NCBI GenBank assembly: GCA_037974665.1
Contig: CM075778.1
Coordinates: 22,200,001 to 22,264,000, forward strand
DNA length: 64,000 nt
Direction: 5' to 3'
Source of the DNA: Ehretia macrophylla
Taxonomy: Eukaryota > Streptophyta > Magnoliopsida > Boraginales > Ehretiaceae
Below are positions 46,477-59,108 of this stretch, piece by piece. The notes below the pieces were generated by a model. It had not been told where the DNA came from and ran no database searches. It saw nothing but the letters and a program-made list of their open reading frames with translations. The position numbers were made by a program, and so were the translations under genes. Position 1 is the stretch's first letter. Every line of letters starts with the position of its first letter.

Positions 46477-49004
46477 TGTGATAACCCGAACCCGGCACGC
46501 ATTTAATGGCATTTAGATGCATTTAATTGATTGTTTAACTTAGTTAATTTGTTCATTTTGCATTAATTTCATATTTCTTTTTTAAAAAAAAGTATTTCAG
46601 TAATACGTACATTAGTTATTTTAAATGAGTATTAACTATTTTGATTGTTTTCAAAACTCGGATTTATTTCTTGCACTTAATTTACTTTAATTTAACAAAA
46701 TGGAAAAGTAGCTTCGAGCCCGGAGTGAATTTTAAACTATTCTACTTTTCAAATTTTAAAATTTTTTTATTATTCTTTATCATACTTATCGTAATCGTTT
46801 ATTAATCGCTCGATCGTAATGCATCGAAAATGAAAGTTAGAGAAATATTTATCGGACTTAGTGAATAGTGTTTTAAGTTTAATTTAGCTAGTTTTAGTTG
46901 TTTTTAATGAAAATTGTATTGCTTTAACTTGGAATATATTAAAAGTCATCAAAATAGCCTTATTTGACCATTTTAACTTGAGTTTTGACTTTGCTAAATA
47001 ACCATTTTGCCCTTGAGCCTTTGTCATCTTTTAAAGAAGCAAAACAAAGCAAAATTGACATAAAAACAATTCCCTAAATTCCCCCCAAGTCCCCCCATGG
47101 CCGAAGGTTCAAGGGAAAAGAAAAAAAAATGTTTTGCATTTTTCTTGCACAATCTCGCATGGAATTGCTCAGGGATCGTGGCTCAGGTCCTTGCGCGTCT
47201 TCCTCGTCAATCTCTGTGAGGGTTTTCACGTTTTTGTGCATTTTTATTCGAATTTGATTTTTGATTCAATTTCTTAGATTTGATATTTAATGAGTTATAA
47301 TGCATGAAATTGCTTGGAATTGTCTCTTTAGGGATCATAGAGCATTGCTTGTTACTTATTTAGCAATTTTTACGGCTAGAAACGCAAATTAAAATTGGGG
47401 AAGAACAATGAATAGTGTTTTTGAATAGTAAAACCCTAGATTTTTGGATTTTTGATTTGAATTGCGATTTCTTGATTTGGATAGGTGGCATTAATGTTAG
47501 AAAGATAAAATGTGCAATAAAAATGGACTGGCCTTTGTTAAAATTAGAAATTAGACAAAGAAACGTAAAGTGGCTGTTTGACCAAATGTTGACCAAGCTC
47601 GAATTGAGTTGGGGGTTTCGCTATTGAGGGCATGAAAGCACTTTTGGCGCTGTTGTGGCGTTGATTGAGTGTCTGGTTAACATAGTTGTAGTTCAAACGC
47701 AATAGGTGGACTTTCGGGCTTCGGTTGGAAAAGTGAGGTTTCGTGCCATAGAAACGTGCCTTGTAGTGCCTGGAGGAGGGTAGTGAAGACGGTTTCCCAA
47801 TCTTGTAGCTCATTTGCTTGTAATTGCCTTTGGAAGTTAGAGATTGAATAGTGATATTTGTCATTTTCGTGTTTGAACTGCTATTACTTGTTTAATTGAT
47901 GTTATTGTTGATATTAATGATAATCATGCTTGAAAAGTTAATTGAATGCTAATATTGATTGTAAATGCTTGATATCTCGTATATCGCCACTAATCTGTAC
48001 TTTTGTGCTATTGCTCGTTTATTGCTTGTATCTCGTATTGCATTGCATAGTGTCAGGCGTGTGAGTGATAGGTCTCTCTGGGCAGTCTCGGGCTGCCAGG
48101 GTTGGTTTGCTCTATCTTCGTGTCCTATTCCCATTCTCGCTAGGGGTGCCGCCCTGGGAGATTTGGGTCGTAGATGTGTCGGGGTACATCCGGAGTACAC
48201 CCAGTGGAAGTTATAAGGTGGTTGCGCACTTATTGTCATCGTTGTCAACATCAAGCTCGAGATTGATGTATCGCTCGTGAAATGGTACATTGCTCGTATG
48301 AGTGAACCATAGCCTTCAAAGTGTGGTAGAGTTTTGAATGGTTGTGTTAATGCTTTTATTAATTGTTTATTGTATTGTTGTTTATATTGATTGTTTTACT
48401 TGTCGGTTATATTGCTTAACTGTCTTATTTGCATTGCACGATCTTCTTTCTCTCCACCTCGATATATGTTCTGCCCTCACTGAGTATACGTGTTGTGTAT
48501 ACTCACTTCTCACCACCACATTTCAGGAAATACCATGTTAGTTGGAAAGTTCGTGGTTATGTGATAGATCGTGCTTGAAGAGTTGCCTTGTGTGCTATGT
48601 GGCTTGAGTTGTTAGAGATATAAAGATTTTACTTTCATGAGATGTATATAATCAATGTGTAAAGAAAATTCATTTAAGTTTTATGTATAGGTTAGTAAGT
48701 TCTGGATTCAATGCATGTTTGTATTGTCTAAAGGAAAGAGTTAGAATGGTCTGGGTACTTGGAAATATATATATATACTTGTTGTGTTTAATTGTTGAGA
48801 ACCGAGGCTCGGATGGCCTTGAGGAATTGTGAATGGTTGGACACGGTACTAGTCCACTTATATGCTGTCGTAGGTTTGCATTTTGCCTAGAAACAGGGGA
48901 GACTCCGTTCATTTTCCCTAAAAAATTATGCCCGGGTTTGGAATTGGGTTACGATTAGATTGATTAATAGAACTTCCGGTCTCGAGAGGGATCGGGGTGT
49001 TACA
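46477..49004 (+). repeat. Element G 5' LTR (2528 bp)
   Basis: TGTGATAACCCGAACCC ... GGGATCGGGGTGTTACA. Dyad GTACATCCGGAGTAC at 48184-48198, CCCTCACTG at 48474-48482, TTTCAGG at 48521-48527. Antisense frames such as 47544-47864 are not genes. Confidence 0.95.
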
Positions 49005-49006
49005 AG

Positions 49007-49018
49007 TGGTATCAGAGC
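49007..49018 (+). other. Element G primer binding site
   Basis: TGGTATCAGAGC, two bases after the LTR. Confidence 0.92.
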
Positions 49019-50519
49019 TTGTTTAGCTCATAAGCTAGGACAGGGTCCTCGGTTTGTCGGGTAGTAACCCTTGGTTGTATACTTGTTAAGTGTATCTTGA
49101 AAGTGTTTGCCTGTATATGAGATTGTGTGTCTTGAATTGAATGTGTGTAAATACGTGATGTAGTTATGTGGTATGTGCTAAAGGTGTGCTACGTGAAGTG
49201 AAGTGACTACCCGTGTATTGAATTGGCATCGTGAATTAAATCGACCTCGTGAATTGTTACTTACTTGAAGTATTGCTTGTAATGTGTGTAGTGGAATATC
49301 TTGAATTGGTTGTGCCGTGATTTGAATTGATTATGCTGTGCTTGACTTGATTGTCGTGCTTGAGTGACTTTGTTGAATAAACTCTTTTACAAACATGCTT
49401 ACATAATAGATTAAGGCATATATGTATAAATGTGATATCTTGGCATTCATACATGTCCTGTTGAAATGGTAAGAAAGACTTCTTCCTCCCCTGAAGAGAA
49501 GTGGTTAGTAGCAAGCCCTCCATGTTATGTGGATTGACGGGAATGAGCAGTATTTGACTAGCCTTTATTTGGGAGTTGGTGTTTGTCTTTGGAGCTCGGT
49601 TATTGGCGAATCTCTAAGGTCCTCCTCTGCGCTTAACAGTTGTGAAAGAGTAGCTTTCTTTTGGGGTTCTATTTGGTTGTTCTCTGGAGCATTCTTTGGT
49701 TTTCTTATTGGGTATTCTTTGGAAACTTCTGTTGGCACTTCTTGGTAGACTTGGCTATTGAGGTTTCAATTGGACTTACTGCATAGTATTATCTATGGCA
49801 TATGTGTCTCGGTCTTTATTGGTGTATTATTGGCATCCCTTATTGGAAATTCTTCAATGGCATTCTATAGAATTCTTAGTGGTCATTTATCTAGTACTTA
49901 CTTATTGGGCAATCCATGGTACTTTCTTACTGGAGCATTGTTTCGGGTATTTTCTTTAGTGTTCCTCAGTAGGTTTGGTATTTGGAATTCTTATCATACT
50001 TATTGTATAGTACTACTTACGGAATCCTGTGGAATTCTTAGTGGGAATTCTACTAGTATTTGCCTTGATGGCACTTATTGAAAGTCTTACACTTGGAATC
50101 CTGTTCAGACTTATTATCTCATATTGCTTACGCTATGCTGTCGAATACTTTGGGCTTTCTTGGTGGTAAGTTGTATAAAGTTTGCACTCGGCAAATGGCG
50201 ATGAGGTCTTGGTGTTTGGTCTTATATGTGCTGCATCTACTCTGGCTATCCTTTGACTTCCTTATTTGGTACTTGTTGAACTTCTACTGAAGATTCGTAT
50301 GTGGGGTATTTTTTCGGCATTCTTCTTGTCAATAATATGTGGTATTGATAATATCTACAGTATCCCTGTTTTAGTCTTTAGTTGGTATTTTCCCGGCATA
50401 CTTGGTTGGGATTTCTATTTGGGTTTTCCTACGAGCATTCGTATTCAGTGTTTTGCTCAGCAACTGATGAATATTAGTCAGAGTTGGATTCAGTGGATGC
50501 TGAGTCCTATTGGAAGAAG
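49019..50519 (+). other. Element G noncoding internal region
   Basis: Leader (49019-49526), then an open stretch starting at ATG 49527 (MWIDGNEQYLTSLYLGV, 73 codons) nearly identical to the one in F, then a degenerate GGAATTCTTAGT-like tract (about 49750-50110) and AT-rich sequence. No gag, protease, RT or integrase motif. Confidence 0.78.
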
Positions 50520-50537
50520 AATTGCGAGGACGCAATT
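50520..50537 (+). other. Hairpin upstream of the element G polypurine tract
   Basis: AATTGCG-AGGA-CGCAATT, identical to that of B, five bases before the PPT. Confidence 0.8.
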
Positions 50538-50542
50538 GTTTT

Positions 50543-50555
50543 AAGGGGGGAAGGA
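50543..50555 (+). other. Element G polypurine tract
   Basis: AAGGGGGGAAGGA immediately before the 3' LTR. Confidence 0.92.
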
Positions 50556-53082
50556 TGTGATAATCCTAACCCGGCACGCATTTAATGGCATTTAGATGCA
50601 TTTAATTGATTGTTTAACTTAGTTAATTTATTCATTTTGCATTAATTTCATATTTCTTTTTTAAAAAAAAGTATTTCAGTAATACGTACATTAGTTATTT
50701 TAAATGAGTATTAACTATTTTGATTGTTTTCAAAACTCGGATTTATTTCTTGCACTTAATTGACTTTAATTTTAACAAAATGGAAAAGTAGCTTCGAGCC
50801 CGGAGTGAATTTTAAACTACTCTACTTTTCAAATTTTAAAATTTTTATATTATTCTTTATTATACTTATCGTAATCGTTTATTAACAGCTCGATCGTAAT
50901 GCATCAAAAATGAAAGTTAGAGAAATATTTATCGGACTTAGTGAATAGTGTTTTAAGTTTAATTTAGCTAGTTTTAGTTGTTTTTAATGAAAATTGTATT
51001 GCTTTAACTTGGAATATATTAAAAGTCATCAAAATAGCCTTATTTGACCATTTTAACTTGAGTTTTGACTTTGCTAAATAACCATTTTGCCCTTGAGCCT
51101 TTGTCATTTTTTAAATAAGCAAAACAAAGCAAAATTGACATAAAAACAATTCCCTAAATTCCCCCCAAGTCCCCCTATGGCCGAAGGTTCAAGGGAAAGA
51201 AAAAAAAAATTGGTTTGCATTTTTCTTGCACAATCTCTCGTGGAATTGCTCAGGGATCGTGGCTCAGGTCCTTGCAGGTCTTCCTCGTCAATCTCTGTGA
51301 GGGTTTTCACTTTTTTGTGCATTTTTATTTGAATTTGATTTTTGATCCAATTTCTTAGATTTGATATTTAATGCGTTATAATGCCTGAAATTGCTTGGAA
51401 TTGTCTCTTTAGGGATCATAGAGCATTTCTTGTTACTTATTTAGCAATATTTACGGCTAGGAACGCAAATTGAAATTAGGGAAGAACAAGGAATAGTATT
51501 TTTAAATAGTAAAACCCTAGATTTTTGGATTTTTGATCCGAATTGCGATTTCTTGATTTGGATAGGTGGCATTAATGTTAGAAAGATAAAATGTGCAATA
51601 AAAATGAACTGACCTTTGTTAAAATTGAAAATTAGACAAAGAAACGTAAAGGGGTCATTTGACCAAGTGTTGACCGAACTCGAATTGAGTTGGGGGTTTT
51701 GCTATTGAGGGCATGGAAGCACTTTTGGCACTATTGTGGCGTTGATTGAGTATTCGGTTAACATAGCTGTAGTTCAAATGCAGTAGGTGGACTTTCGGGC
51801 TTTGGTTGGGAAAATGAGGTTTCGTGCCATAGAAACGTGCCTTGTAGTGCCTGGAGGAGGGTAGTGAAGACGGTTTTCCAATCCTGTAGCTCGTTTGCTT
51901 GTAATTGCCTTTGGAAGTTAGAGATTGAATAATGATATTTGTCGTTTTCGTGTTTGAACTGCTATTATTTGTTTAATTGATGTTATTGTTGATATTAATG
52001 ATAATCATGCTTGAAAAGTTAATTGAATATTAATATTGATTGTAAATGCTTGATATCTCGTATATCGCCACTAATCTGTACTTTTGTGCTATCGCTCGTT
52101 TATTGCTTGTATCTCGTATTGCATTGCACAGTGTCAAGCACGTGAGTGATGGGCCTCTATGGGTAGTCTCGGGCTGCCAGGGTTGCTTTGCTCTAGCTCC
52201 GTGTCCTATTCCCATTCTCGCTAGGGGTACCGCCCTGGGAGATTTGGGTCGTAGATGTGTCGGGGTACATCCGGAGTACACCCAGTGGAAGTTATAAGGT
52301 GGTTGCGCGCTTATTGTCATCATTGTCAACATCAAGCTCGAGATTATGTATCGCTCGTGAAATGGTACATTGCTCGTATGAGTGAACCATAGCCTTCAAA
52401 GTGTGGTATAGCTTTGAATGGTTGTGTTAATGCTTTTATTAATTGTTTATTGTATTGTTGTTTATATTGATTGGTTTACTTTTCAGTTATATTGCTTATT
52501 TGTCTTATTTGCATTGCACGATCTTCTTTCTCTCTACCTTGATATCTGTTCCGCCCTCACTGAGTATACGTGTTGTGTATACTCATTCCTCATCACCATA
52601 TTTCAGGAAATACCATGTTAGCTGGAAAGTTCGTGGTTATGTGATAGATCGTGCTTGAAGAGTTGTCTTGCGTGCTATGTGGCTTGAGTTGTCAAAGATG
52701 TAAAGATTTTACTTTCATGAGATGTATATAATCAATGTGTAAAGAAAAGTCATTTAAGTTTTATGTATATGTTAGTAAGTTCTGGATTCAATGCATGTTT
52801 GTATTGTCTAAAGGAAAGAGTTAGAATGGTTTGGGTACTTGGAAATATATATATACTTGTTGTGTTTAATTGTTGAGAACCGAGGCTCGGATGGCCTTGA
52901 GGAATTGTGAATGGTTAGACACGGTAATCGTCCACTTATATGCTGTCGTAGGTTTGCATTTTGCCTAAAAACAGGGGAGACTCCGTCCGTTTTCCCTAAA
53001 AAATTGTGCCTAGGTTTGGAATTGGGTTGCGATTAGATTGATTAATAGAACTTCCGGTCTCGAGAGGGATCGGGGTGTTACA
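50556..53082 (+). repeat. Element G 3' LTR (2527 bp)
   Basis: Copy of 46477-49004; dyad at 52265-52279. Followed by the duplicated GACGT. Confidence 0.95.
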
Positions 53083-53087
53083 GACGT

Positions 53088-53463
53088 CGTCTTCATTATC
53101 ATATACATTCTCATGATACGTTCGTTGCTAGTGCGTCACTCATGAGCATGAGGGTATTTCGGTAAATGACGGAGACATTTCCGAAATAGATAAGGAGGTT
53201 TATCAGGTCCCTCATCGATACGCAATTATGAATCTAGAAGGTCACACACTAATAAGTATCATGAATAAGTTCATCGGAAGCTTGTATTTTGTGGTTGGTG
53301 GCTTTAAGGTGTTCAGAGTCATCAATGTTGGTATTTGGGCCAAAAGTATAATTTTGAAAAGTTTTGAGATCAAATTGTAATTACTAAAACTTTTGGGGCC
53401 AAACTATAATTATTGAATAGCTGTTTCAATATTTTTATTCTAATAGAGATTAGAATTGGCAAA

Positions 53464-53501
<38 letters not shown>

Positions 53502-54632
53502 GTGTAATGATGATGTAATTTGTGAAATGCCACGTCATCGTCTTAGTTGTCAAAAGGTGAAATTGCAATTTAATGACTAGATAATTACATGTGGCATTTG
53601 CATATAGAGGTTGATGGCTAGGATAGTCCATGTCATCAATCCTAGTCATTTGAATTTAAAATGAATGGATATGATTCATTTTTGAATAAAGACAAAAGGA
53701 TTTTGACCATTGCTTTTGTTGATAAGCCTTTTTAACAAGTGTTAGGAGAGATAATAAAGTTACCTTTATATTGTAATGATTACAATCATAAGGCTTGCAT
53801 GACTTTTACTTTAGAAGGAAGCAATTGTGATTGGCTAACTAATAAAGTAACATTATATATATAATTATATGAGTATGTTTTCTATATATAATAAAAGATG
53901 ACAATCTTCTCTCACTATCCAATTGCAATTTCGGCCAAGGGGTAGAGGAGAGAAAAGATGATCATCTTTCATCATCTAAAGCTAATGATTGAAATCAAAT
54001 GGCTTGCATGGCTTGTCATAAAAAAGGTGACAATAGTGATTGGTCACTTATTTTATTATTAGCTTATATTAGATGGCAACACCTTCTCTCCTCATGTGAC
54101 AACTACACATACATGCACATACAATTCGGCCAAGGCATACAAGGAGAGGAGAGAGAACTTCATCTTCTTCATCTTTGAGCTTGAACTTTCGGCCATAGCT
54201 ATAAGTTCATGAAGCTTTTGCCTTTTTTGATCAAAACCACATATTCATAGTTTCGTACATTGAAGATATACTAGCACATTCTATCTTCAAGATGGGGTAG
54301 GACTTTGGATGCTTGGTGGACTAACTAGAGCCTTAAAGTTAGAAGGATTCAAAGGCTTGTTTACTATCTACATCTTCTCCAAAGTGATCTACTAGTGAGG
54401 TATACCTATGAACCTCCTTTTGTTTATGTATATATAGTTTTTATATATATGTGTTGATAATCAATAGGTATAATAAGATGGTAGCATGTTGATCCTTGTT
54501 ACGAAAATTTTTTGTAGATAGCCTATGTAGTTTTCGGCTATGTCATGGTGTCCATGCATGACATTCTAGATCTTGAATCCAACTTATGATTATGTAATGA
54601 CATGATATCTTATGTTGGTAAGCACCCTTTCA
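53088..54632 (+). repeat. Element E 3' LTR, second part
   Basis: Remainder of the LTR, collinear with 22000-23035 and 30390-30993. (TA)n runs are short here (53469-53494 and near 54440). Ends ACCCTTTCA at 54632. Confidence 0.93.
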
Positions 54633-55337
54633 ACTTCTTGGGAGCAATTGCTTACCGAGTTTATGCTTCGGTTCTCTAACTCTTCAGATCCACCCGGTTT
54701 CTATCGTCTTCTAGCATCAAACCCTTTTCGACCTGAACCCGTTCAGAATAGTCCTCCTCCAACCCAGTCTTCCATTAATGACAAGATTGACAAGATCATT
54801 CAGCTCCTTCAAATGCAAGGTCAAAAAGTGGATACTCAGGAGCAATCACTTGCTCAAACGAATCAAGATCTTGCACAAACACGATAAATCCTTAATTCGC
54901 AAGCTCAGTCCATTATTAGGTTAGAGATTCAGTTTGGGCAAATCGCCCAACAACTGAGAGATGAAGGAAAACTGCCTGCCCAACCGGTCATTAATCCTAG
55001 AAGACAGTGTAGTACTGTACATGGTGCTCCCTTGCTTGAGCAAGCAAAGGCTATTATCACTTTTAGGAGTGGGCGCAAAATTGATAACCATGTGGATGAG
55101 ACTAATAGAGAAAGAGAGGAGAAATATGTAGTTGAGGGAGAGTCCAACCAGTTAGAGCAAGAGATTGAGCAAGAGGGTAATGAGACTAATGATAGGACCA
55201 TTCCTCCCGAAAAGGATAGGAAACAGATTATTGAGTCAGACTTAGAGATACCACCTAGGGTTCCCTTTCCTACTGCCCTCAATAGGACAAAGCCTAACCT
55301 TGAGCCAAAAAATAACAGAGTCATTGACCACCTTTGA
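54633..55337 (+). pseudogene. Element C gag, C-terminal part
   Basis: Athila gag continues: SWEQLLTEFMLRF, PPGFYRLLASNPF, a Gln-rich coiled stretch (KIIQLLQMQGQKVDTQEQSL), QFGQIAQQLRDEGKLPAQP, then ITFRSGRKIDNHVDE (about 55050-55100) and an acidic linker. TAA at 54885 and TGA at 55335 interrupt it. The typical gag segment between FMLRF and PPGFYRLL appears shortened. Confidence 0.85.
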
Positions 55338-55992
55338 GAGGTAAAGATAAATACGCCATTGGTTGATGTCGTCCAGCAGATCCCGACTTATGCCAAATTT
55401 TTGAAAGAGCTTTGCACTAGAAAGAAGCGATCCACCTATATTCCAAAGAAAGTGGTGCTCTCTGAAAAAGTTAGCAGTGTTTGGACAAAGGGGACCACTC
55501 CTAAGTTCAGCGATCCAGGAGCCTTCACTATTCCATGCATTATTAGTGAGCATCAGGTGGATCATGCTCTTCTTGATTTAGGATCTAGTGTCAATCTCCT
55601 CCCATATTCAATTTACGAGCTTTTAGGTTTAGGTGAGTTGACTCCTACTGGTGTTATCCTTCAACTTGCAGATCGATCTGAAAGACGTCCATGAGGGATA
55701 GTTGAAGATGTTATGGTCAAAGTTGGAGAGTTTGTTTTCCTTGTTGACTTCATAGTTTTAGATATGCACATGGGCGCCGACTCTAGACACTTCACTCCTG
55801 TCCTTTTAAGTCGTCCCTTTTTAGCTACAGTTGACGTTGTGATCCATTGTAGGATAGGGATGATCGAGTTGACTTTTGGTAATCTTAGGACTAAGTTGAG
55901 AGTGGCAGACGCTGCTAATTGAGTTTGTCATGACGATGAGGATGAGTGTTTCCATGTTGACCTCATTAACCCCTATGTTGATGAGCATGCCT
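55338..55992 (+). pseudogene. Element C protease region
   Basis: Athila-type aspartic protease: YAKFLKELCTRKKR, PGAFTIPCIISEHQVDHALL, then LDLGSSVNLLPYSIYELLGL (about 55572-55630; usual catalytic LDLGASVN-like site), GVILQLADRS and a conserved RPFLATVDVVI segment. TGA at 55692 and 55920 interrupt the frame. Confidence 0.85.
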
Positions 55993-57218
55993 CTACCATG
56001 TTGTCTGTTGAGGATGAGTCCACTGAGTTTGAATCTATTCTTGACCTATTTGATTCGTCAGCAATTGTGAGTGAATATGTTGCTTCTACGACCCTGTTAA
56101 CCAGTGATAACCCTGTCAATGCTAGCATAGCTGACGACCTTGTCACTATCAAGTTCGATCTTCCTCCCGTTGTTTCTGCTTTTGATCCTCCTATGGCTGA
56201 GTCTCCTCTAGCATTGGAGCTCAAACCATTGCCCGAGCACCTTAAGTATGCCTACTTAGGTCCTGATGAGACCCTTCCAATTATCATTGCCTCGGATTTG
56301 ACCACTGAGCATGAAGAAAAACTCTTAGAGGTTTTGAGTACTCATAAGAAAGCAATAGGATGGACAATTGCTGATTTGCAAAGGATTGACCCCTCTGTAT
56401 GCATGCATAGGATTCACTTTGAGGAGGGAGCTACTCCTTCTCCAGAGTTTTATAGTAGACTAAACCCGAAAATGGGTGAAGTCATCCATAAAGAGGTGAT
56501 TAAGTTACTCGATGCGAGCATTATCTACCCAATTTCTGATAGCCCATGGGTGAGTCCGGTATAGGTGGTACCAAAGAAATCTGGGATTACAGTGGTCCCA
56601 AACAAGAGAAAATAGCTTATTCTCACCCGTGTCACTACAAGGTGGCGTGTGTGCATCGATTATCGCAAGCTCAATTCCAAGACCAGGAAAGATCATTTCC
56701 CTCTACCTTTCCTTGACCAAATCCTAGATAGAGTAGCTGGAAAAGGCTACTACTATTTCTTAGATGGGTATTCAGGTTATAATCAGATCGTTGTGTTCCC
56801 TGAGGATCAGGAAAAGACCACATTTACTTGTCCTTATGGGACATTCGCCTATTGCCGCATGTTGTTTGGGCTATGCAATGTGCCAGTCATATTCCAGAGG
56901 TGTATGATGGCAATTTTCTCTGACATGATCGATAAATATTTAGAGGTTTTCATGGATGACTTCTCGGTTTTTGGTTCCACTTTTGATGACTGCCTCACAT
57001 ATCTTTCTTCTGTGTTAGCCCGATGTGCTGAGATGAATCTTGTTTTAAGTTGGGAGAAGAGCCACTTTATGGTTCAGCGAGGGATTGTACTGGGTCATGT
57101 GATTTTTCACGATGGCATTCATGTCGACCCACCCAAGGTTGAATTGATAATGAAGCAACCCGAACCTAAAACGGTTCGAGATGTCCGATCCTTTCTTGGT
57201 CACGCCGGTTTCTACTGA
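55993..57218 (+). pseudogene. Element C reverse transcriptase
   Basis: Linker with LKPLPEHLKYAYLG and ADLQRIDPSVCMHRIHFEE, then RT: NPKMGEVIHKEVIKLLDA, MCIDYRKLNSKTRKDHFPLP, FLDGYSGYNQI, CPYGTFAYCRMLFGLCNVP and the catalytic FMDD at 56949-56960, then FLGHAGFY. In-frame stops at 56562 (TAG), 56611 (TAG) and 57216 (TGA). The wording is characteristic of the Athila clade. Confidence 0.9.
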
Positions 57219-57930
57219 CGTTTCATTCTAGACTTTAGCAAGATTGTGCATCCCTTGTCCAATTTGCTAGTGCACGATGCTCCATTTGTTTTTAGTGATG
57301 AGTGCACGAGAGCCTTTGAGAAGTTGAAATCCTTTCTGACCTCCGTTCCCATCATTCAGCCTCCCGACTACAGCTTTCCATTTGAGATTATGTGTGATGC
57401 TTCAGATTACGTCGTGGGAGCTATTTTAGGGGCAGCAGAGAGATAAGTTGCCAATTGTGATCTATTACGCGAGTAAGACCTTAGATGATGCCCAGTGCAA
57501 TTACACTACCACTGGGAAAGAATTGCTCGATGTAGTCTTTGCCTTGGACAAGTTTCGTTCTTACATTCTTGGGTCGAAAGTTGTAGTTTTCACCGATCAC
57601 GCAGCATTGCGATATCTGTTAGCCAAGCGGGATGCCAAGCCCCGTTTGATTCATTGGATGCTACTCCTTCAGGAGTTTGACTTAGAGATTAGAGACAAAA
57701 AGGGTAGTAAGAACACAATCGCTGACCATCTTTCCCGTCTTGTCTATAATTCTCCTAGCGATAAGCTCCCATTTCACGATGCATTTCCTGACGAGCAGTT
57801 TTTTGATGTTTCACACTACAGCCCATGGTATGTTGATATTGTTAACTTTCTCGTCACAATGCAATTACCTTCAGTTTGGGCAAAGAGAGAAAATGATCGC
57901 TTCATGGCACAAGTCAAGCATTTTATTTAG
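57219..57930 (+). pseudogene. Element C RNase H
   Basis: [20 protein letters not shown], then a frameshift near 57440, then [40 protein letters not shown] and [10 protein letters not shown] (about 57712-57741). Motifs for the acidic active site (CDAS, TGKE, FTDH, ADHLSR) are visible. Ends with TAG at 57928. Confidence 0.9.
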
Positions 57931-59108
57931 GAGGATCCCTATCTCTTTAAGGTGTGTACAAACCAGGTTATCTGGCGTTATGTGCTGGAAGATGAGTATC
58001 TTAGTATATTGAGCTTTTGTCATGAGGGAGCCTGTGGCGGCTACTTCGGTGGTAAGCGCACATCTGCCAAGGTCCTCCAGAGTAGGTTCTTCTGGCCCAC
58101 TCTCTTTAGAGATGCCCGTGATTTCTGTCAGAGATATCTTAAGTGTCAACAATCAGGGTCCATTTCTAAGAGAGACATGATGCCCTTGTCTCATATTTTG
58201 ATTTGCGAGATTTTTTACGTGACTTCGTAGGTCATTTTCCTCATTCCTTTGGGTATGTGTACATCTTAGTGGCCATAGATTATGTGTGGAAATGGGTTGA
58301 AGCTGTGGCAACCCTAACCAGTGACCACAAGGTGGTGGTCAAATTCATTAAAAAGAACATATTTTCTAGGTTTGGAGTTCCACGTGTGTTGCTTAGTGAT
58401 GGCAGACAACATTTTCTCCATAGGACACTTGAGGCATTATTGCGTAGATACTCGGTCACCCATAAGATTGTCACACCATACCACCCACAAACTAGTGGTC
58501 AAGTAGAGGTCTCCAATAGGGAGATAAAGTCCATTCTTGAGAGAACGGTTAGGCCCGATTGCTGAGATTGGTCATGTCGCTTAGACGATACTCTATGGGC
58601 TTATCGGACCGCATTTAAGACTTCTATTGGCATGTCCCCGTATCGTTTGATTTATGGAAAGGCTTGCCACCTGCCTATTGAGTTAGAGCACCGTGCTTAT
58701 TGGGCTATCAAGGCTTTTAACTTTGATTTGAAAAACGCCGGTGAGAAGAGAAAATTAGACCTAGCTGAGTTGGAGGAGATGAGATACGAGGCATATGAGA
58801 ATGCCAAACTCTATAAGGAGCACATGAAACTTGTGCATGATCATCACATCCATAGGAAGACCTTCGCTCCTTCTGATAGAGTCTGGTTATTCAATTCTAA
58901 CCTCAAACACTTTCTAGGAAAGTTAAAAACCCGATGGGATGGACCTTATGAGGTGATTGTAGCTTATCCCTCAGGAGTTGTTCAGATTAAGCACCTCAGT
59001 GACGGACGCATTCTTATTGTTAATGGTCATCGCCTTAAACATTTGTTGGAGCCAAAGACGATTGTTGTTGAGTTTCTCGAGCTTCGGGACCCTAAGTATC
59101 TACCATGA
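57931..59108 (+). pseudogene. Element C integrase
   Basis: Zinc-binding region CHEGACGGYFGGKRTSAKVL (second His replaced by Tyr) and CQRYLKCQQSG; core with the first Asp region degraded ([13 protein letters not shown] instead of an IDFMGPFP-like motif), [10 protein letters not shown] with the second Asp, [20 protein letters not shown] with the Glu; C-terminal [20 protein letters not shown] and [11 protein letters not shown]. Frame changes near 58200; stop TGA at about 58563. Ends at TGA 59106-59108. Confidence 0.88.

Larger units (their letters stand above)
46477..53082 (+). mobile_element. Element G: non-autonomous LTR element in the 3' LTR of E
   Basis: Target duplication GACGT (46472-46476, 53083-53087). 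LTRs 46477-49004 (2528 bp) and 50556-53082 (2527 bp), internal 1551 bp without gag or pol. Initiator-Met PBS and PPT present. Relative of F in the opposite orientation. LTRs differ by perhaps 2-3% by eye. Confidence 0.95.
21111..54632 (+). mobile_element. Element E: Ty1/copia retrotransposon lacking most of pol, host of F, G and H
   Basis: Starts TGTTGGGGATATGCC, ends ACCCTTTCA, with near-matching target duplication ACTTA (21106-21110) and ACTTC (54633-54637). PBS TGGTATCAGAGCC; gag is copia-type; only a C-terminal RNase H trace remains of pol; PPT AAGTAGGAGAT. After removing F and G its LTRs are about 2.5 and 2.4 kb, long for a copia element. It carries one insertion in each LTR and one in the internal region. 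Confidence 0.9.
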
